From Elusimicrobiota bacterium (lineage in GTDB: Bacteria > Elusimicrobiota > Elusimicrobia > FEN-1173), in assembly GCA_016722575.1 (NCBI GenBank), contig JADKIY010000001.1, forward strand, positions 786,997 to 850,996: DNA of 64,000 bases. The letters are read 5' to 3'. The translations under genes and the position numbers were made by a program. Below the pieces are notes generated by a model. The model was not told the DNA's origin, ran no database searches, and worked only from the letters and a program-made list of their open reading frames with translations. This document shows positions 53,521 to 62,956 of this stretch, piece by piece (position 1 is the stretch's first letter; every line of letters starts with the position of its first letter).

Positions 53521-54296
53521 GAAATCTTCCCGGCACATTCGAGAGCCCAGCTGAGGAAGCGGCCCACCTCCCGTTGATGGGAAAGCCGCATGGCCGCGCG
53601 GGTCTTGCCCGGCCCGACCTTCACACCGAGGCCGTGCCCCGCCACCACCCTGAACATGTCCTCATCCGTCACATCGTCCCCTACCGCCACGACGAAGGGC
53701 CGGCCGCGACGCCGCCAGAGGTTGATCAAAGCCCGCCCTTTGTCCCACCGCACGCGCGGCCTCAATTCCCACACGCAGTGTCCCCGGGTCCAGTGGAACG
53801 CCTGAGCGTGGGTCTTCCTCTTTAAAATGGCCAAGCGTCTTCGAAATAGTCCAAGCCGCCCGGGGCGCACCCGACGGTAATGAACGCTGATCCCAAAACC
53901 CTTTTCTTCGACGTGCACGCCCGCGACGCCGCGCATGTGTTCGCCCGCCAGCCGCATCAACTCTCCCGTGTGCCGCTTCAAAAGAACCGCAGCCCGATTG
54001 ATGTGTCGAAATCCGGGCCCCGCCATTTCAAGGCCATGGTTCCCGCCATAAAACGCCTTTTCGACTCCCACGCGCCTTCGCACGTCCCCCAAGGAGCGGC
54101 CGCTGACCACCGCCAGGTCGCAGGACTCGGCCAATTCGGCAAGGCGCTTTCGACTTGCCGGATTCAACCGGGCACGCGACGGATGGTCCACCAGGGGGGC
54201 CAGCGTCCCGTCAAAATCCAAAACAAGCATCGCGCGTTTCGCGGCCGAAATCTTTTCTCCCCACTTGTTGGAATGGGGCCAAAAGGACTTGGTCAT
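53517..54296 (-). CDS. otsB: Trehalose-6-phosphate phosphatase
   Basis: HAD-superfamily phosphatase completing trehalose synthesis. Motif I 'MLVLDFDGTLAPL', motif II region 'AVVSGRSLGDVRRRV', 'YGGNHGLEM', cap domain, then motif III/IV 'WDKGRALINL' and 'AVGDDVTDEDMFR'. 259 residues, typical. Overlaps otsA and the DUF5752 gene by 4 nt on each side. Confidence 0.94.
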   Translation of the reverse strand: MTKSFWPHSNKWGEKISAAKRAMLVLDFDGTLAPLVDHPSRARLNPASRKRLAELAESCDLAVVSGRSLGDVRRRVGVEKAFYGGNHGLEMAGPGFRHINRAAVLLKRHTGELMRLAGEHMRGVAGVHVEEKGFGISVHYRRVRPGRLGLFRRRLAILKRKTHAQAFHWTRGHCVWELRPRVRWDKGRALINLWRRRGRPFVVAVGDDVTDEDMFRVVAGHGLGVKVGPGKTRAAMRLSHQREVGRFLSWALECAGKIS

Positions 54297-56536
54297 AAGG
54301 TGCGCAATGTGGCGGATTCGGTCGGCAACCGCACCCGCGTCAATTCCTCAATCAGTTCCCCGGCCCAGCGGTAAATGTTGTGCTCCCGCACCATTTCACG
54401 CATTCGTTTCATCCGGTCGGCTTGTTCATCGGCGGGCATCTCCAGGGCGACCCGGAGGGCGTCGGCCATACGCTCCGTGTCGTAGGGGTTGACCAACAGG
54501 GCGTCCCGCAGTTCCCGGGCCGCCCCCGCAAAGGGACTCAAGATCAAAACCCCGGCGTTGTCGGGCCGCGCGGCCACGAATTCCTTGGCCACCAGGTTCA
54601 TGCCGTCGTGCAGCGACGTCACCAGGCACACATCCGCGGACCGGTAGAACGGCAGAATTTCAGAGTGATTGTGGTGGCGTTTCAAGAAGACGATGGGCCG
54701 CCAGTCCCTCTTTTTATATTTCCAATTGATTCTCTCCGCCTCGGCGTCCACCTCCGCCAGGAAATCGTGGTACCGTTTGATGTGGGTTCGGCTGGGCGCG
54801 CCCAATTGCACGTAGGTTAATTCCCCCAGGAATTCGGGAAATTTCTCAAAAAAGCGTTCAATTCCATGAAGCCGCTCCAGCACGCCCTTGGTGTAGTCCA
54901 TCCGCTCGACCCCCACCGCCAGGAAACGGGTTTTGATTCCCAACTCCTTCAAGAGGGCCGCCCGGTCCGGCCCCGGGCCCAAGTCCTCGGGAAAATCCAC
55001 GCTGATGGGAAAGGGCTTCACCAACGTGGAATGGTTTTCCCGGTTGACGGTAAACCGTTCCCACTCGATCCGGCATTCCAACACCCGGTCCACGGTCTCC
55101 ATGAAATTGTTGCAATGGAATTGCGTGTGGAAGCTCACCAAATCGGCGCCCAGCATCCCCGCGAGCAGGTCCTTTTGCCAAGGACAAATTCCAAAGGCTT
55201 CGGGGTTGGGCCATGGAATATGCCAAAAAACGGCCACCCGGGCGTCCGGGCGCTTGGCTTTTAGAATTTTGGGCAGGAGGGCGAAATGATAATCCTGGAT
55301 CAACACGCAGGGGTTATCGATCCCCTTGATTTCCTCCAACACGGCCCTGGCGAATTTCTCATTGACGGCCTGATAGGCCGCGAAGTCCTGGGCCCGGAAT
55401 AGGGGCCGCGTGTGGGCGATGTGGCAAAGCGGCCACAATCCCTCGTTGGCGAATCCGTAGTAATATCCGTTTTCCTCTTCCTTTGTGATGGCCACGCGTC
55501 TCAACGTGTAGAAAGGATCGTCCGGCGGCACCCGCAAGCGATTGCTTTCATCCACCGTTTCCCAATCGGCGTCCCCGGCTCCGTGGGCCACCCAGGTCCC
55601 GCCGGCGGCGCGCATCACGGGGTCCAGGGCCGTGACCAATCCGCCGGCGGGGACGATCCATTTCACGTTCCGGCCTTCGCGGGAGTGCATATACGGCTCG
55701 CGGTTGGACACCACGATCAACGGTTTCCCGTTGAGTTTTAGCTTGACGTGTTCCTTGAGCCGTTCGGCCGTCCAAAGGGATTCGGCGGTTTGGCGCAGGC
55801 GGGCCTCCTCCTCGGCGGCGGTTTTGGCCTGAACCAAATGCCGCGCAAACCGCGACGCCTCCTTGGCCAGAGGGGCGAACAGTTCGGAATGGGGGAGGGG
55901 CGGGTTTCCCACGGTTTCACCGGCCCGCAATTTCTTCATCCATTCCGCCATTTGACGGATGGGCCCCAACACGCTCCAGCGCATGAGGCCCAAAATGATG
56001 AGGGTGATTAGCGTCATTTGGACGAGAGCCCGGCCAAAGGAGTGACGCCAGATGCGGGCCAGATAACCCCGAATGTAGGTCGCGTCGTGAACGATCAACA
56101 GGGCCCCCGCGGTTTGTTCCTCCGTCACGATGGGGAAGGCGAAGGCGTATTCGGGCTTGCCGCGCCAATGGACATATTCTCCCCGCTCGAGGCGCGTGTC
56201 CATGGCCTCCGCCACCAATTCCGGTTTTTCCGGCAATATTTTCAAAAGGGCGCTCGTCCCCGCCAGGGCTTTGTCCTTGGCATCAAACACCACAATTCCC
56301 GTCAACCGGACCCGGCCTTCAAAACGGCGGACAATTCGCTCCAGACTCTTGGCGTCCCCCTTGGCCAAGGCCGAGCCCACGGACTCCTCGAGCCCCTCGG
56401 CCACCAGAGACGAACGCCGGTCCAGCTCCTCGGTTTGGCGGCTCCGCTCCTGCCTCATCAGGAGATACGCGGATCCGGCCGCCACCAGGAAAACAGAGAC
56501 AAGCATGGAGATGATGAACTGAACGGTCATTTTCAT
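54293..56536 (-). CDS. otsA: Membrane-anchored trehalose-6-phosphate synthase with N-terminal sensor-like module
   Basis: 747 residues. Residues 1-190 look like a sensor input: membrane segment 1 (about 5-27), an extracytoplasmic domain (about 28-160), membrane segment 2 (about 168-188), then a HAMP-like linker ('LGPIRQMAEWMKKLRAGETV') and coiled coil to about 260. The rest is a complete GT20 synthase: 'PLIVVSNREPY', 'VPAGGLVTALDPVM', 'IQDYHFALLP', 'HIPWPNPEAFGICPW', 'FHTQFHCNNFMETV', 'VGVERMDYTKGVLERL' and 'LHDGMNLVAKEFVAAR'. It condenses UDP- or GDP-glucose with glucose-6-phosphate. The sensor fusion suggests direct osmotic or membrane control of activity (inference). Confidence 0.92.
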   Translation of the reverse strand: MKMTVQFIISMLVSVFLVAAGSAYLLMRQERSRQTEELDRRSSLVAEGLEESVGSALAKGDAKSLERIVRRFEGRVRLTGIVVFDAKDKALAGTSALLKILPEKPELVAEAMDTRLERGEYVHWRGKPEYAFAFPIVTEEQTAGALLIVHDATYIRGYLARIWRHSFGRALVQMTLITLIILGLMRWSVLGPIRQMAEWMKKLRAGETVGNPPLPHSELFAPLAKEASRFARHLVQAKTAAEEEARLRQTAESLWTAERLKEHVKLKLNGKPLIVVSNREPYMHSREGRNVKWIVPAGGLVTALDPVMRAAGGTWVAHGAGDADWETVDESNRLRVPPDDPFYTLRRVAITKEEENGYYYGFANEGLWPLCHIAHTRPLFRAQDFAAYQAVNEKFARAVLEEIKGIDNPCVLIQDYHFALLPKILKAKRPDARVAVFWHIPWPNPEAFGICPWQKDLLAGMLGADLVSFHTQFHCNNFMETVDRVLECRIEWERFTVNRENHSTLVKPFPISVDFPEDLGPGPDRAALLKELGIKTRFLAVGVERMDYTKGVLERLHGIERFFEKFPEFLGELTYVQLGAPSRTHIKRYHDFLAEVDAEAERINWKYKKRDWRPIVFLKRHHNHSEILPFYRSADVCLVTSLHDGMNLVAKEFVAARPDNAGVLILSPFAGAARELRDALLVNPYDTERMADALRVALEMPADEQADRMKRMREMVREHNIYRWAGELIEELTRVRLPTESATLRTL

Positions 56537-58374
56537 AACAGCACCTCGATGACGATGATCGCCAGGATCAGGGCGGTGAGTTTAATGATGAATGGTCCCA
56601 TCATTTTAAACCAGTCCCAGGGGGTGAAATTCGGATCGATGTCTTTTCGGATAAAAGAAAAAGCCACAACCGATTGGGCCGACCCAATGTGGGTCAGGCA
56701 GCCGCCGACGGCGTAGCCGGCGATTTGCGCCATGGCTGATATATGGACCACGCCGGTTTCGAACCCCCGCAGGGCCCTCCCGGCGAAGTCGGCAACGACA
56801 TTGTTATCCAAAAGAGCCGACAGGAGCCCCGTTCCGATGAATTGGGCCGCAGCGACGGCCATCAGCCCTCCGTGCTCTAAGCCCCATTGGAGGCCCCGGG
56901 CCAGATGGGAAAAGAAATCGGTTTTTTGGAGGAGCGAAATGGAGAAGAACAAGGGAATCAAGAACAAATATTCCTGGGTTTCGTGCCAAGCCTCCCGCCA
57001 GGCCAGAGAGCGCATCTTTTTTCGCAAGGCAATGGCCAGGAAAGCCGTGGCGTATCCGGCCCAGGATGCAAAAAACAATGGAACATCGTGGTTCACAGCG
57101 TGCAAGATCAATAACCCAACGAAGGGAAGAAAGGACAAGCAGGCCCAACGTTGCACGGTTCGTCGCGGGCCCCGCATTTTTTCCAGCCGCCGATCCAAGG
57201 CAACGGCGGATTCGTCTGCCTTGTGATCGTTGCGACCGAAAACATGGACGTAATAATCATCCAGGGTTTCGGAGATATCCTCCGCCAGATAACGCCCCAG
57301 GAGGCGAAGCCGCGTGTCCCGGGGCACTTTTTCATTGACCAAGGCCTCGCCAAAGGGGACTCCCCGGTGGAGGCGTTCGACAACGGCTGGGTAATGCGCA
57401 CCGATCGCCTCTCGGTGCTCCTCGGCGAATTCCACCGGGAGGACCACCTCGCCATGTCGGTCGGCCTGCATGAACCGCACATCGGCGGTGTGTCGATCCA
57501 AAATATCCAATCGTCTGAAGTCGACGATTTTGTCCCGCAGCGCCGGACGCAATCGAAGGAGCACCAGGAGATAACTCGCCAGTGCCGCGGGCAGGCAGTA
57601 GCGAAGGAAAAAACCGTCAGTCAAAAGGGGATGCAAATTGGCTTTCATGATCAAATTGGGCGGTTCGCCGTAGGCCAACCACATGCCGGACACCGTGGTG
57701 ATGACCGTGGCCATCATCACGGAGAAAAGGACGTCCCGGTCTTTGACTTTCGCCCAAAACAGGAGTATGACCAGGGTCCGGGTCAATAGGCCGATCATGG
57801 AAACCCCATCCAAAACGCCCGAGGCCAGCGCGACGATTCCCGCCAACAGGCCGACGGTGGGAAAAACCCGCCCGCGCCATCGGGAGAGCAGACCGAAGGC
57901 CATGGTCTCCAACAATCGGGACTGGGAAATCGCCGACACAAAATAGGTCAGCCCGACGATAAAGAGCATCGTGTCCAAATGGATCAGGCCGTCCAGCGCG
58001 TGGAAATGGAAAAAATTCCGGACCACGAATTCCGCGAGGGCCGATGGACCCCGAATCGTCCACTCTTCTCGCAAAGACGAAGTCGGCCACCAGCGGGTGA
58101 AGAACGTCGCTGCAATGACCATCCCCGCCCCGAAGGTCAGGGCGTTTTTGTCTAAACGCCAGGAAATAGAACCAAAGACAAAAAGGGCCAGGACCGTCAA
58201 TATCACTTCCAGGGCCAAAAACCAGACCGGCCATGGACCCGGCGAGAGCCAGGCTATGAGAAAGGCCAAGACGGCTGAGGCGGACAAAAAAGGAAGGGCG
58301 GGAATTCGTCTCACCGTTCCGTCGCTCCGCCGCCCGCCATGCGGGCGGGCAAAAAACGACGGTCGAGGGGCCAA
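56533..58374 (-). CDS. Sodium/proton antiporter or anion permease (NhaD/ArsB superfamily)
   Basis: 613 residues with about eleven hydrophobic segments in two halves separated by a cytoplasmic region (about 290-395). 'GVLDGVSMIGLLTRT' and 'LLDNNVVADFAGRALRG' are the paired helix-break motifs of the NhaD/ArsB/CitM (IT) superfamily, and 'QFIGTGLLSALLDNN' supports an NhaD-like Na+/H+ antiporter. First gene of the operon, overlapping otsA by 4 nt, which links ion efflux to osmolyte synthesis. Substrate not proven. Confidence 0.82.
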   Translation of the reverse strand: MAPRPSFFARPHGGRRSDGTVRRIPALPFLSASAVLAFLIAWLSPGPWPVWFLALEVILTVLALFVFGSISWRLDKNALTFGAGMVIAATFFTRWWPTSSLREEWTIRGPSALAEFVVRNFFHFHALDGLIHLDTMLFIVGLTYFVSAISQSRLLETMAFGLLSRWRGRVFPTVGLLAGIVALASGVLDGVSMIGLLTRTLVILLFWAKVKDRDVLFSVMMATVITTVSGMWLAYGEPPNLIMKANLHPLLTDGFFLRYCLPAALASYLLVLLRLRPALRDKIVDFRRLDILDRHTADVRFMQADRHGEVVLPVEFAEEHREAIGAHYPAVVERLHRGVPFGEALVNEKVPRDTRLRLLGRYLAEDISETLDDYYVHVFGRNDHKADESAVALDRRLEKMRGPRRTVQRWACLSFLPFVGLLILHAVNHDVPLFFASWAGYATAFLAIALRKKMRSLAWREAWHETQEYLFLIPLFFSISLLQKTDFFSHLARGLQWGLEHGGLMAVAAAQFIGTGLLSALLDNNVVADFAGRALRGFETGVVHISAMAQIAGYAVGGCLTHIGSAQSVVAFSFIRKDIDPNFTPWDWFKMMGPFIIKLTALILAIIVIEVLL

Positions 58375-58670
58375 GGCTCCGGGTCCCCACCCCGCTGCGT
58401 TTTTTCGATGGCACGGTCCAGCTCAATAACCATCATGTATAGTCGTCCTCCAAAAAAATAAGACCGCCACCCCGTCCACCTCTCCGACGGTTTCCCGTCC
58501 GAGGTTCGCGGAATGGCGGCCCGACCATTCAAATCCTCCGAAAGCAATTACGCTTTCGGACCCTTTTATATTTCCAGCTTCAATGATAGCCTATTTCCAG
58601 TGAACGTCAAAACAAGGAATTATTACGAGAGGCATTTCTTTCCCTCCCCTTCGCGGCGGGGGGTCGCCTC
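58375..58670. other. Divergent intergenic region
   Basis: Separates the trehalose operon from the Ca2+/Na+ exchanger gene and must hold both promoters. It contains a 'ctccgaaagcaattacgctttcgga' inverted repeat at about 58536-58560, centrally placed and a candidate operator. I see no confident -35/-10 pair. Confidence 0.4.
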
Positions 58671-59585
58671 ATGATTGATTCGGCCCTTCTTCTCCTTGGG
58701 ATCGCCTGCGCGGCAACGGGAGGGGAGCTTTTTGTGCGCGGCGCCGTTGGGCTCGCTCGGCGAACAGGGCTTTCCCCGGCGCTCATCGGCGCCACGGTGG
58801 CCGCCTTTGCCACCTCCAGCCCGGAATTGTCCGTCGCCATCGGGTCCGCCCTCGCCAGGGAGCCGCAAATCTCATTGGGGGATGCGTTTGGGAGCAACGT
58901 CGTCAACGTCGCCCTCATCCTCGGGCTCGGGTTGTCCCTTTCGGGGATCAAGGCCTCCCGTATCGAGGTTCGTCGGGAAGTGGCGCTGGCCCTTTTGGTC
59001 CAAATCTTGCTGGGGATTGTTATCCTGGATGGCCGGGTTTCTCGTGGGGAGGGCTTTTTCCTCCTATGCGTTTTTGCGGGGTGGTTGGCGGCGCTAATTC
59101 GTGGGGCATCCAAAAATACAGTCGAAGTTCGGCTGCTCTCTCTCGCCGATCGCCTTCCCGTGGTGTTGGCCTGTAATTTAGCCGGGCTCGCCCTGCTTGT
59201 GGTCGCGGGTCGGTTGGTGGTGGCGGGGGCGCGGGGGTTGGCCTATTCCTGGGGAATCAGCGAGTTCATGGTTGGGGCCATTCTCGTTTCACTGGGGACA
59301 TCCGTGCCAGAACTGGCCACAACGCTTGTCGCGAAACTTCGAAAACAAGACGCCCTCGGTCTGGGGGTCGTTTTAGGGAGCAATATTTTCAATGGTTTGT
59401 TTATCGTCCCCGTCGCCGCTCTTATTTGCCCCATTTACGTGAGTCGATCCTCAGCGGGGGTTTCACTCTTGTTTGGGGCCGCGGCCGTAACCCTTCTATA
59501 CCCCAATCGATCGGGATTTGTCGGTCGTCAACGAGGCTTTTTTCTGCTGGCGCTATATGTTATTTACCTGGTTGTTCTTCTTTAG
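58671..59585 (+). CDS. Calcium/sodium antiporter (CaxA/YrbG family)
   Basis: 304 residues, ten hydrophobic segments, two homologous halves each with the exchanger motif: 'ATVAAFATSSPELSVAIGSA' with 'LGDAFGSNVVNVALILG', and 'ILVSLGTSVPELATTLVA' with 'GVVLGSNIFNGLFIV'. These are the alpha repeats with the ion-binding Glu. It exports Ca2+ in exchange for Na+ or H+. Divergent from the trehalose/antiporter operon. Confidence 0.92.
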   Translation: MIDSALLLLGIACAATGGELFVRGAVGLARRTGLSPALIGATVAAFATSSPELSVAIGSALAREPQISLGDAFGSNVVNVALILGLGLSLSGIKASRIEVRREVALALLVQILLGIVILDGRVSRGEGFFLLCVFAGWLAALIRGASKNTVEVRLLSLADRLPVVLACNLAGLALLVVAGRLVVAGARGLAYSWGISEFMVGAILVSLGTSVPELATTLVAKLRKQDALGLGVVLGSNIFNGLFIVPVAALICPIYVSRSSAGVSLLFGAAAVTLLYPNRSGFVGRQRGFFLLALYVIYLVVLL

Positions 59586-59700
59586 AAATAGTTCTCGCTA
59601 AGGTCCTAGCCGATCGCTTTATCAAGGGTTTGGTTCGGAGAATGAAGTCCGGAGCGCGGACACAATATTTGAATTTGTATCGGGCCCCCGCGCCGTGATC
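59586..59700 (+). other. Short coding-like remnant
   Basis: One frame reads 'IVLAKVLADRFIKGLVRRMK' and ends TGA near 59698. It has protein-like composition but no start and no recognised family; possibly the tail of a lost gene. Confidence 0.25.
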
Positions 59701-59729
59701 TTGACAATCGTATGCTTAAAGAATACGAT
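59701..59729 (+). promoter_or_regulatory. Promoter of the RHH repressor gene
   Basis: Perfect TTGACA (59701-59706), 17-bp spacer, TACGAT (59724-59729). The ATG is 9 nt after the -10, so the mRNA is nearly leaderless. Confidence 0.8.
59710..59726. promoter_or_regulatory. Operator copy 1 (GTATGCTTAAAGAATAC)
   Basis: 17-bp imperfect palindrome (GTAT...ATAC arms) inside the promoter spacer of the RHH gene. The same 17 bp occur at 59912-59928. Confidence 0.75.
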
Positions 59730-59737
59730 CTCCCGCG

Positions 59738-59893
59738 ATGTCCAGAACTTCGGAGGAACTGAAGGAAAAAATTGTGACCATCCGGTTCACCAAGAAGGAA
59801 TACGAGTCAATCTGGGAACGGGCCAAACGAGAACACCGTGACCTGTCTAATTTCATCCGGGCACTCGTTTTAAAAATGGTGGAGCGGAGGTAA
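59738..59893 (+). CDS. Ribbon-helix-helix repressor (small DNA-binding protein)
   Basis: 51 residues: 'EKIVTIRFTKKEYESIWERA' (beta strand then helix A) and 'HRDLSNFIRALVLKMVERR' (helix B), the classic RHH layout of antitoxin and Arc/MetJ-like repressors. Strong promoter upstream containing an operator-like palindrome, suggesting autoregulation. No toxin gene is recognisable; the following DNA, led by the second operator, is cut by the inverted-repeat arm at 60033. Confidence 0.8.
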   Translation: MSRTSEELKEKIVTIRFTKKEYESIWERAKREHRDLSNFIRALVLKMVERR

Positions 59894-59911
59894 TTTTTTT
59901 TGGGCTGACAT

Positions 59912-59928
59912 GTATGCTTAAAGAATAC
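59912..59928. promoter_or_regulatory. Operator copy 2 (GTATGCTTAAAGAATAC)
   Basis: Exact copy of the first operator, preceded by CTGACA (59905-59910) and followed 5 nt later by an ATG at 59934. It seems to have controlled a second gene that is now interrupted at 60033. Confidence 0.75.
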
Positions 59929-61371
59929 ATGGAATGAACAAATGCTCTTTTACAACCCAGGAAAAAACCGGCGGACCCGACCGCCACGTTCCACGTGTCG
60001 GCCCGGGCTCGCCAGAAACGTCAAAAGTGCGTGCGCGCCAGGCCTTGGGAATTTTTTGGGGGTTCCCTCACGGCGGAGCGGGCGGCGTTCCTCTCGCCAG
60101 TGTGGAGTGGCCCCGCGCCGGGCGATCTACCCACTAGGGAATGACAGTTTGCGGGGACGACTGAGCCCGAGGGCGGGGCCGCGGACCACGCTCCGGAGCG
60201 GGAGTTTTGACCGAGCCGAGGGAGGCGAGGGTCGCGCGTGCCGGTGGCACGCGATTGCGACGGGCCGAAAAGGCCCTGGGCCCGAAGGGCTGGTTGGAGG
60301 GCGCTAGCCCGGAAACCGCGTTCCCACCACAGCGGACAGCGTACAGTCCCCCAGGCGACGGAGCGGAGGTGGCGAGGCGCACCGTGCCGAGCCGCCGGAG
60401 CGACCCGGGGTGAAACGATCAACCGCAGCGGTCAGCGTCCGGGGGTTTTCCGGGGGGAACGAATCAACCGGAGCGGAGACTTCTCCCGGCCGAAGGCCGG
60501 GGGTTTTCCGGGTTTGCGGGGTTGGGTTTTTCAGGCGCGGGCTTTGGTGGCTGAGCGCCGGGGACGGACAATCAATGATCTACCACCATACGATCACCAT
60601 TGATAATCACCGTGACGGTGAGGACAGCGGCGCGGTGGTTTCCGCCGGTGATAGCGGTCGACGGTCGAAAAGCGGCGGACCCCTCACCCTAGCCCTCTCC
60701 CCAGGGGGCGAGGGAATGAAAGGAGGGCCCGCCTCATTCCGTCCCCAATTTCGACGGCCGGATGTGGTATTCGCCGGTCAGTCGGTAGTTTTCCCAAAAG
60801 TGGTGTGCTATATTAGGGAAGGTCAGTGGCACCACAGTTGTAGGAATTTCAAAAAAGCCGCCATTTGCTGTTTCCCCCCGGGGAAGAAGGTGGCTCTTCC
60901 GGGGTTTTCCCACCCTCGGGCGACCAAACCCCCTCCGGGCCTGATCGCCGATCTCATCGGTTTTCCTTTCCGCACTCTTGCCCGCCACACCCCGCCTCTC
61001 CACAATCGCTTGACTCAACGACCGTTAGGATTTTTCCTCGATTTCTCCCGGAAAGCGGATCCTTCTTCTCCCGACCGCCGCGTGACGATCGGGCCGGCGT
61101 CCGCGGGAGGCGAAAGCGTTTAATTTCCGATCATCGATCGGCGACCCGTCGCAGTAAAGGAACAACAGCGGAATCTCCTTTTCGTGCCGCAGCAGGTTTC
61201 GGCCACCAGGGCCGGTCCTCGGAGGAGCCGCGAAATCGCGGGAAAGAGGAAAATCCCGACCGCGCTAGCGGAAGTGCCGCGTGGGTCCCGCCTGCCAGTG
61301 GCAGGCGTTTGCGACCGGCCGAATAGGCCCCGCCTCCGAAGGAGGGGCCGCCCGTTTCGCCATTTTTTCAA

Positions 61372-61617
61372 ATGAAAAATTCCTGCGAATCTTGCCTGAT
61401 GCCGTTCAACAAAGATCCCGGCCGACGGGAGTCGGACCGGTATTGCAATTATTGTTTTAAGAACGGGAAATTGTGTTTCGAAGGCCCTGACCTAAAAGAA
61501 TTCCAACGCGGTCGCTACGAAAGCATGGTCGCCCAATCCTGGCGCATTTTTTCACCTACCTGGTCCGATTTGCCCCCGTTGGAAATCCAAATAACGTTTT
61601 GGGGTTCCCTATATTAA
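61372..61617 (+). CDS. Small zinc-ribbon protein
   Basis: 81 residues. 'SCESCLMPF' and 'RYCNYCFKNGKLCFEGPDL' give two C-x2-C pairs with the M-P and Y-C-x-x-C-x-x-[ND]-G signature of the 'putative zinc ribbon' family (PF12674-like). Function unknown. The left-arm copy has indels; the C-terminal half may also be frame-disturbed ('SWRIFSPTWSDLPPLEIQIT'). Confidence 0.65.
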   Translation: MKNSCESCLMPFNKDPGRRESDRYCNYCFKNGKLCFEGPDLKEFQRGRYESMVAQSWRIFSPTWSDLPPLEIQITFWGSLY

Positions 61618-61886
61618 GTTATAAAGAATCAACGTCCCCTTTCCCCGTCCGTGGGAGAGCGTCGGGGTGAGGGGTCCGCCGGTTTTTGACCGTCGACCAT
61701 TATCGTCGGCGGAACTCTCTCGCGCGGCGCGACGAAGGGACAGCGATCATCAGTGATGGCGCGGGGCTTCGCCATCGACAGGCTGGCCCCATTAAATCCC
61801 GCCCCGAGAAAACCCCGCCCCGGGGCCCGGAAAGTCTCCGCTCCACCTTGCCCTTCGAATCTCATACGGCGTCCAATCCTGGCTGT

Positions 61887-62195
61887 ATGGTCAAACGGTC
61901 TCCCCGCGTCATGGGGATCCTGGCCCACAACTCTGATTCGATCGTTGTTTTGGAAATCCCGCGTCAGATCGGTGCGCCTGGGAACAGGCCGACACGCCTC
62001 GAAAGTCGTTTGATCCATTGGAAAAATCCCCGATTGGTTGCGGGCAGAGACCCGCACCATGGATTCGGCATGATTTGCGACGTTGATTTCCCTCCCGAAC
62101 GTGACATGATGGAGCATCGCAAATTCCCCATTGGAGGCCGTATGGTCTGGTCCGATCACTATCAAAACAAGTCAATCGCAACATGGGTTTGCTGA
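61887..62195 (+). other. Possible gene upstream of thiF-like, unassigned
   Basis: This frame reads 'SDSIVVLEIPRQIGAPGNRP' and 'MEHRKFPIGGRMVWSDHYQN' with sensible composition and ends 12 nt inside the ThiF-like gene. The left arm preserves most of it but with frame differences. I recognise no family. It could be a small partner of the E1-like protein. Confidence 0.3.
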
Positions 62196-62956
62196 CGGAA
62201 AAAGACCAGGAAATCCTCCGCAAAGCTTGCGTGGCCGTCTGCGGCTCGGCGGTCTGGGCGGTGTCGTCGTCGAAAATCTGGCCAGGCTGGGGGTCGAATC
62301 CTTTGTTCTGGTGGACCACGGGACCTTTGAACCCACCAATTCCAACCGCCAGATCTATTCGTTCACGGACACCAACGGTCGGCTGAAAACAGAGGTAACC
62401 GAGGAGTTCCTCCGCCGAATCAACCCCGCCATCCGCACGCGCAAATACCTCACAATGACCGACCAAAACATCGGCGAGGTTCTGGAAGGCGTCGACGCCG
62501 TCGCTCTCAGCATCGACGACATTCGCGCCATCGTGACCCTTAGCCGGGCGGCCCGGGCCAAAAAGATCCCGCTGATCGAGGGATGGGCCGTGGCGCAGGA
62601 ACGTCCGCGTTTTCACGGCCGACACGCCCACTCTGGAGGAAGTCTACGCTTTGCCGACCATCGGCCGGGCCGTGGCGAGCATTTCCGACCAGGAGAGCCG
62701 TGAATTGATTCTCCATTCCCTCCGGCAATTGCAGGGGGTCGAAGGCCTGGCCGAATACTATCCCCCGCCCACCGTCGAACGCCTCATGCAAAAAGGGGAA
62801 GGCACGACGCTCGCGCCCATGGTCTGGCTGACGTGCGTTCTTATGGCCAACGAAATCTTTAAAGTTTTAACCGGTTGGGGCTCCTTGGCGCTGGCGCCGA
62901 ACTTCCGGTTCTACGACCCGATGGAGGGGCGGATTCCCGGCGCCGTTAAGAAATAG
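62183..62956 (+). pseudogene. ThiF/MoeB/HesA-like E1 adenylyltransferase, right-arm copy
   Basis: Same gene as at 48096-48860. Here the Gly loop is disturbed by an indel at about 62247 ('CGSAVWAVSSSK' in one frame, 'LGGLGGVVVENLARLG' in the next), while the middle 'NIGEVLEGVDAVALSIDDIR' is intact where the left arm is broken. A second break is near 62600. The end 'MANEIFKVLTGWGSLALAPN' to TAG at 62956 is clean. Combining both arms gives one uninterrupted 255-residue protein. Confidence 0.65.

Noticed and set aside
59934..60137. 67-codon frame after the second RHH operator
   Set aside because: Only the first codons precede the inverted-repeat boundary; the rest is hairpin DNA. Possibly a truncated gene start, but not supportable as a protein.
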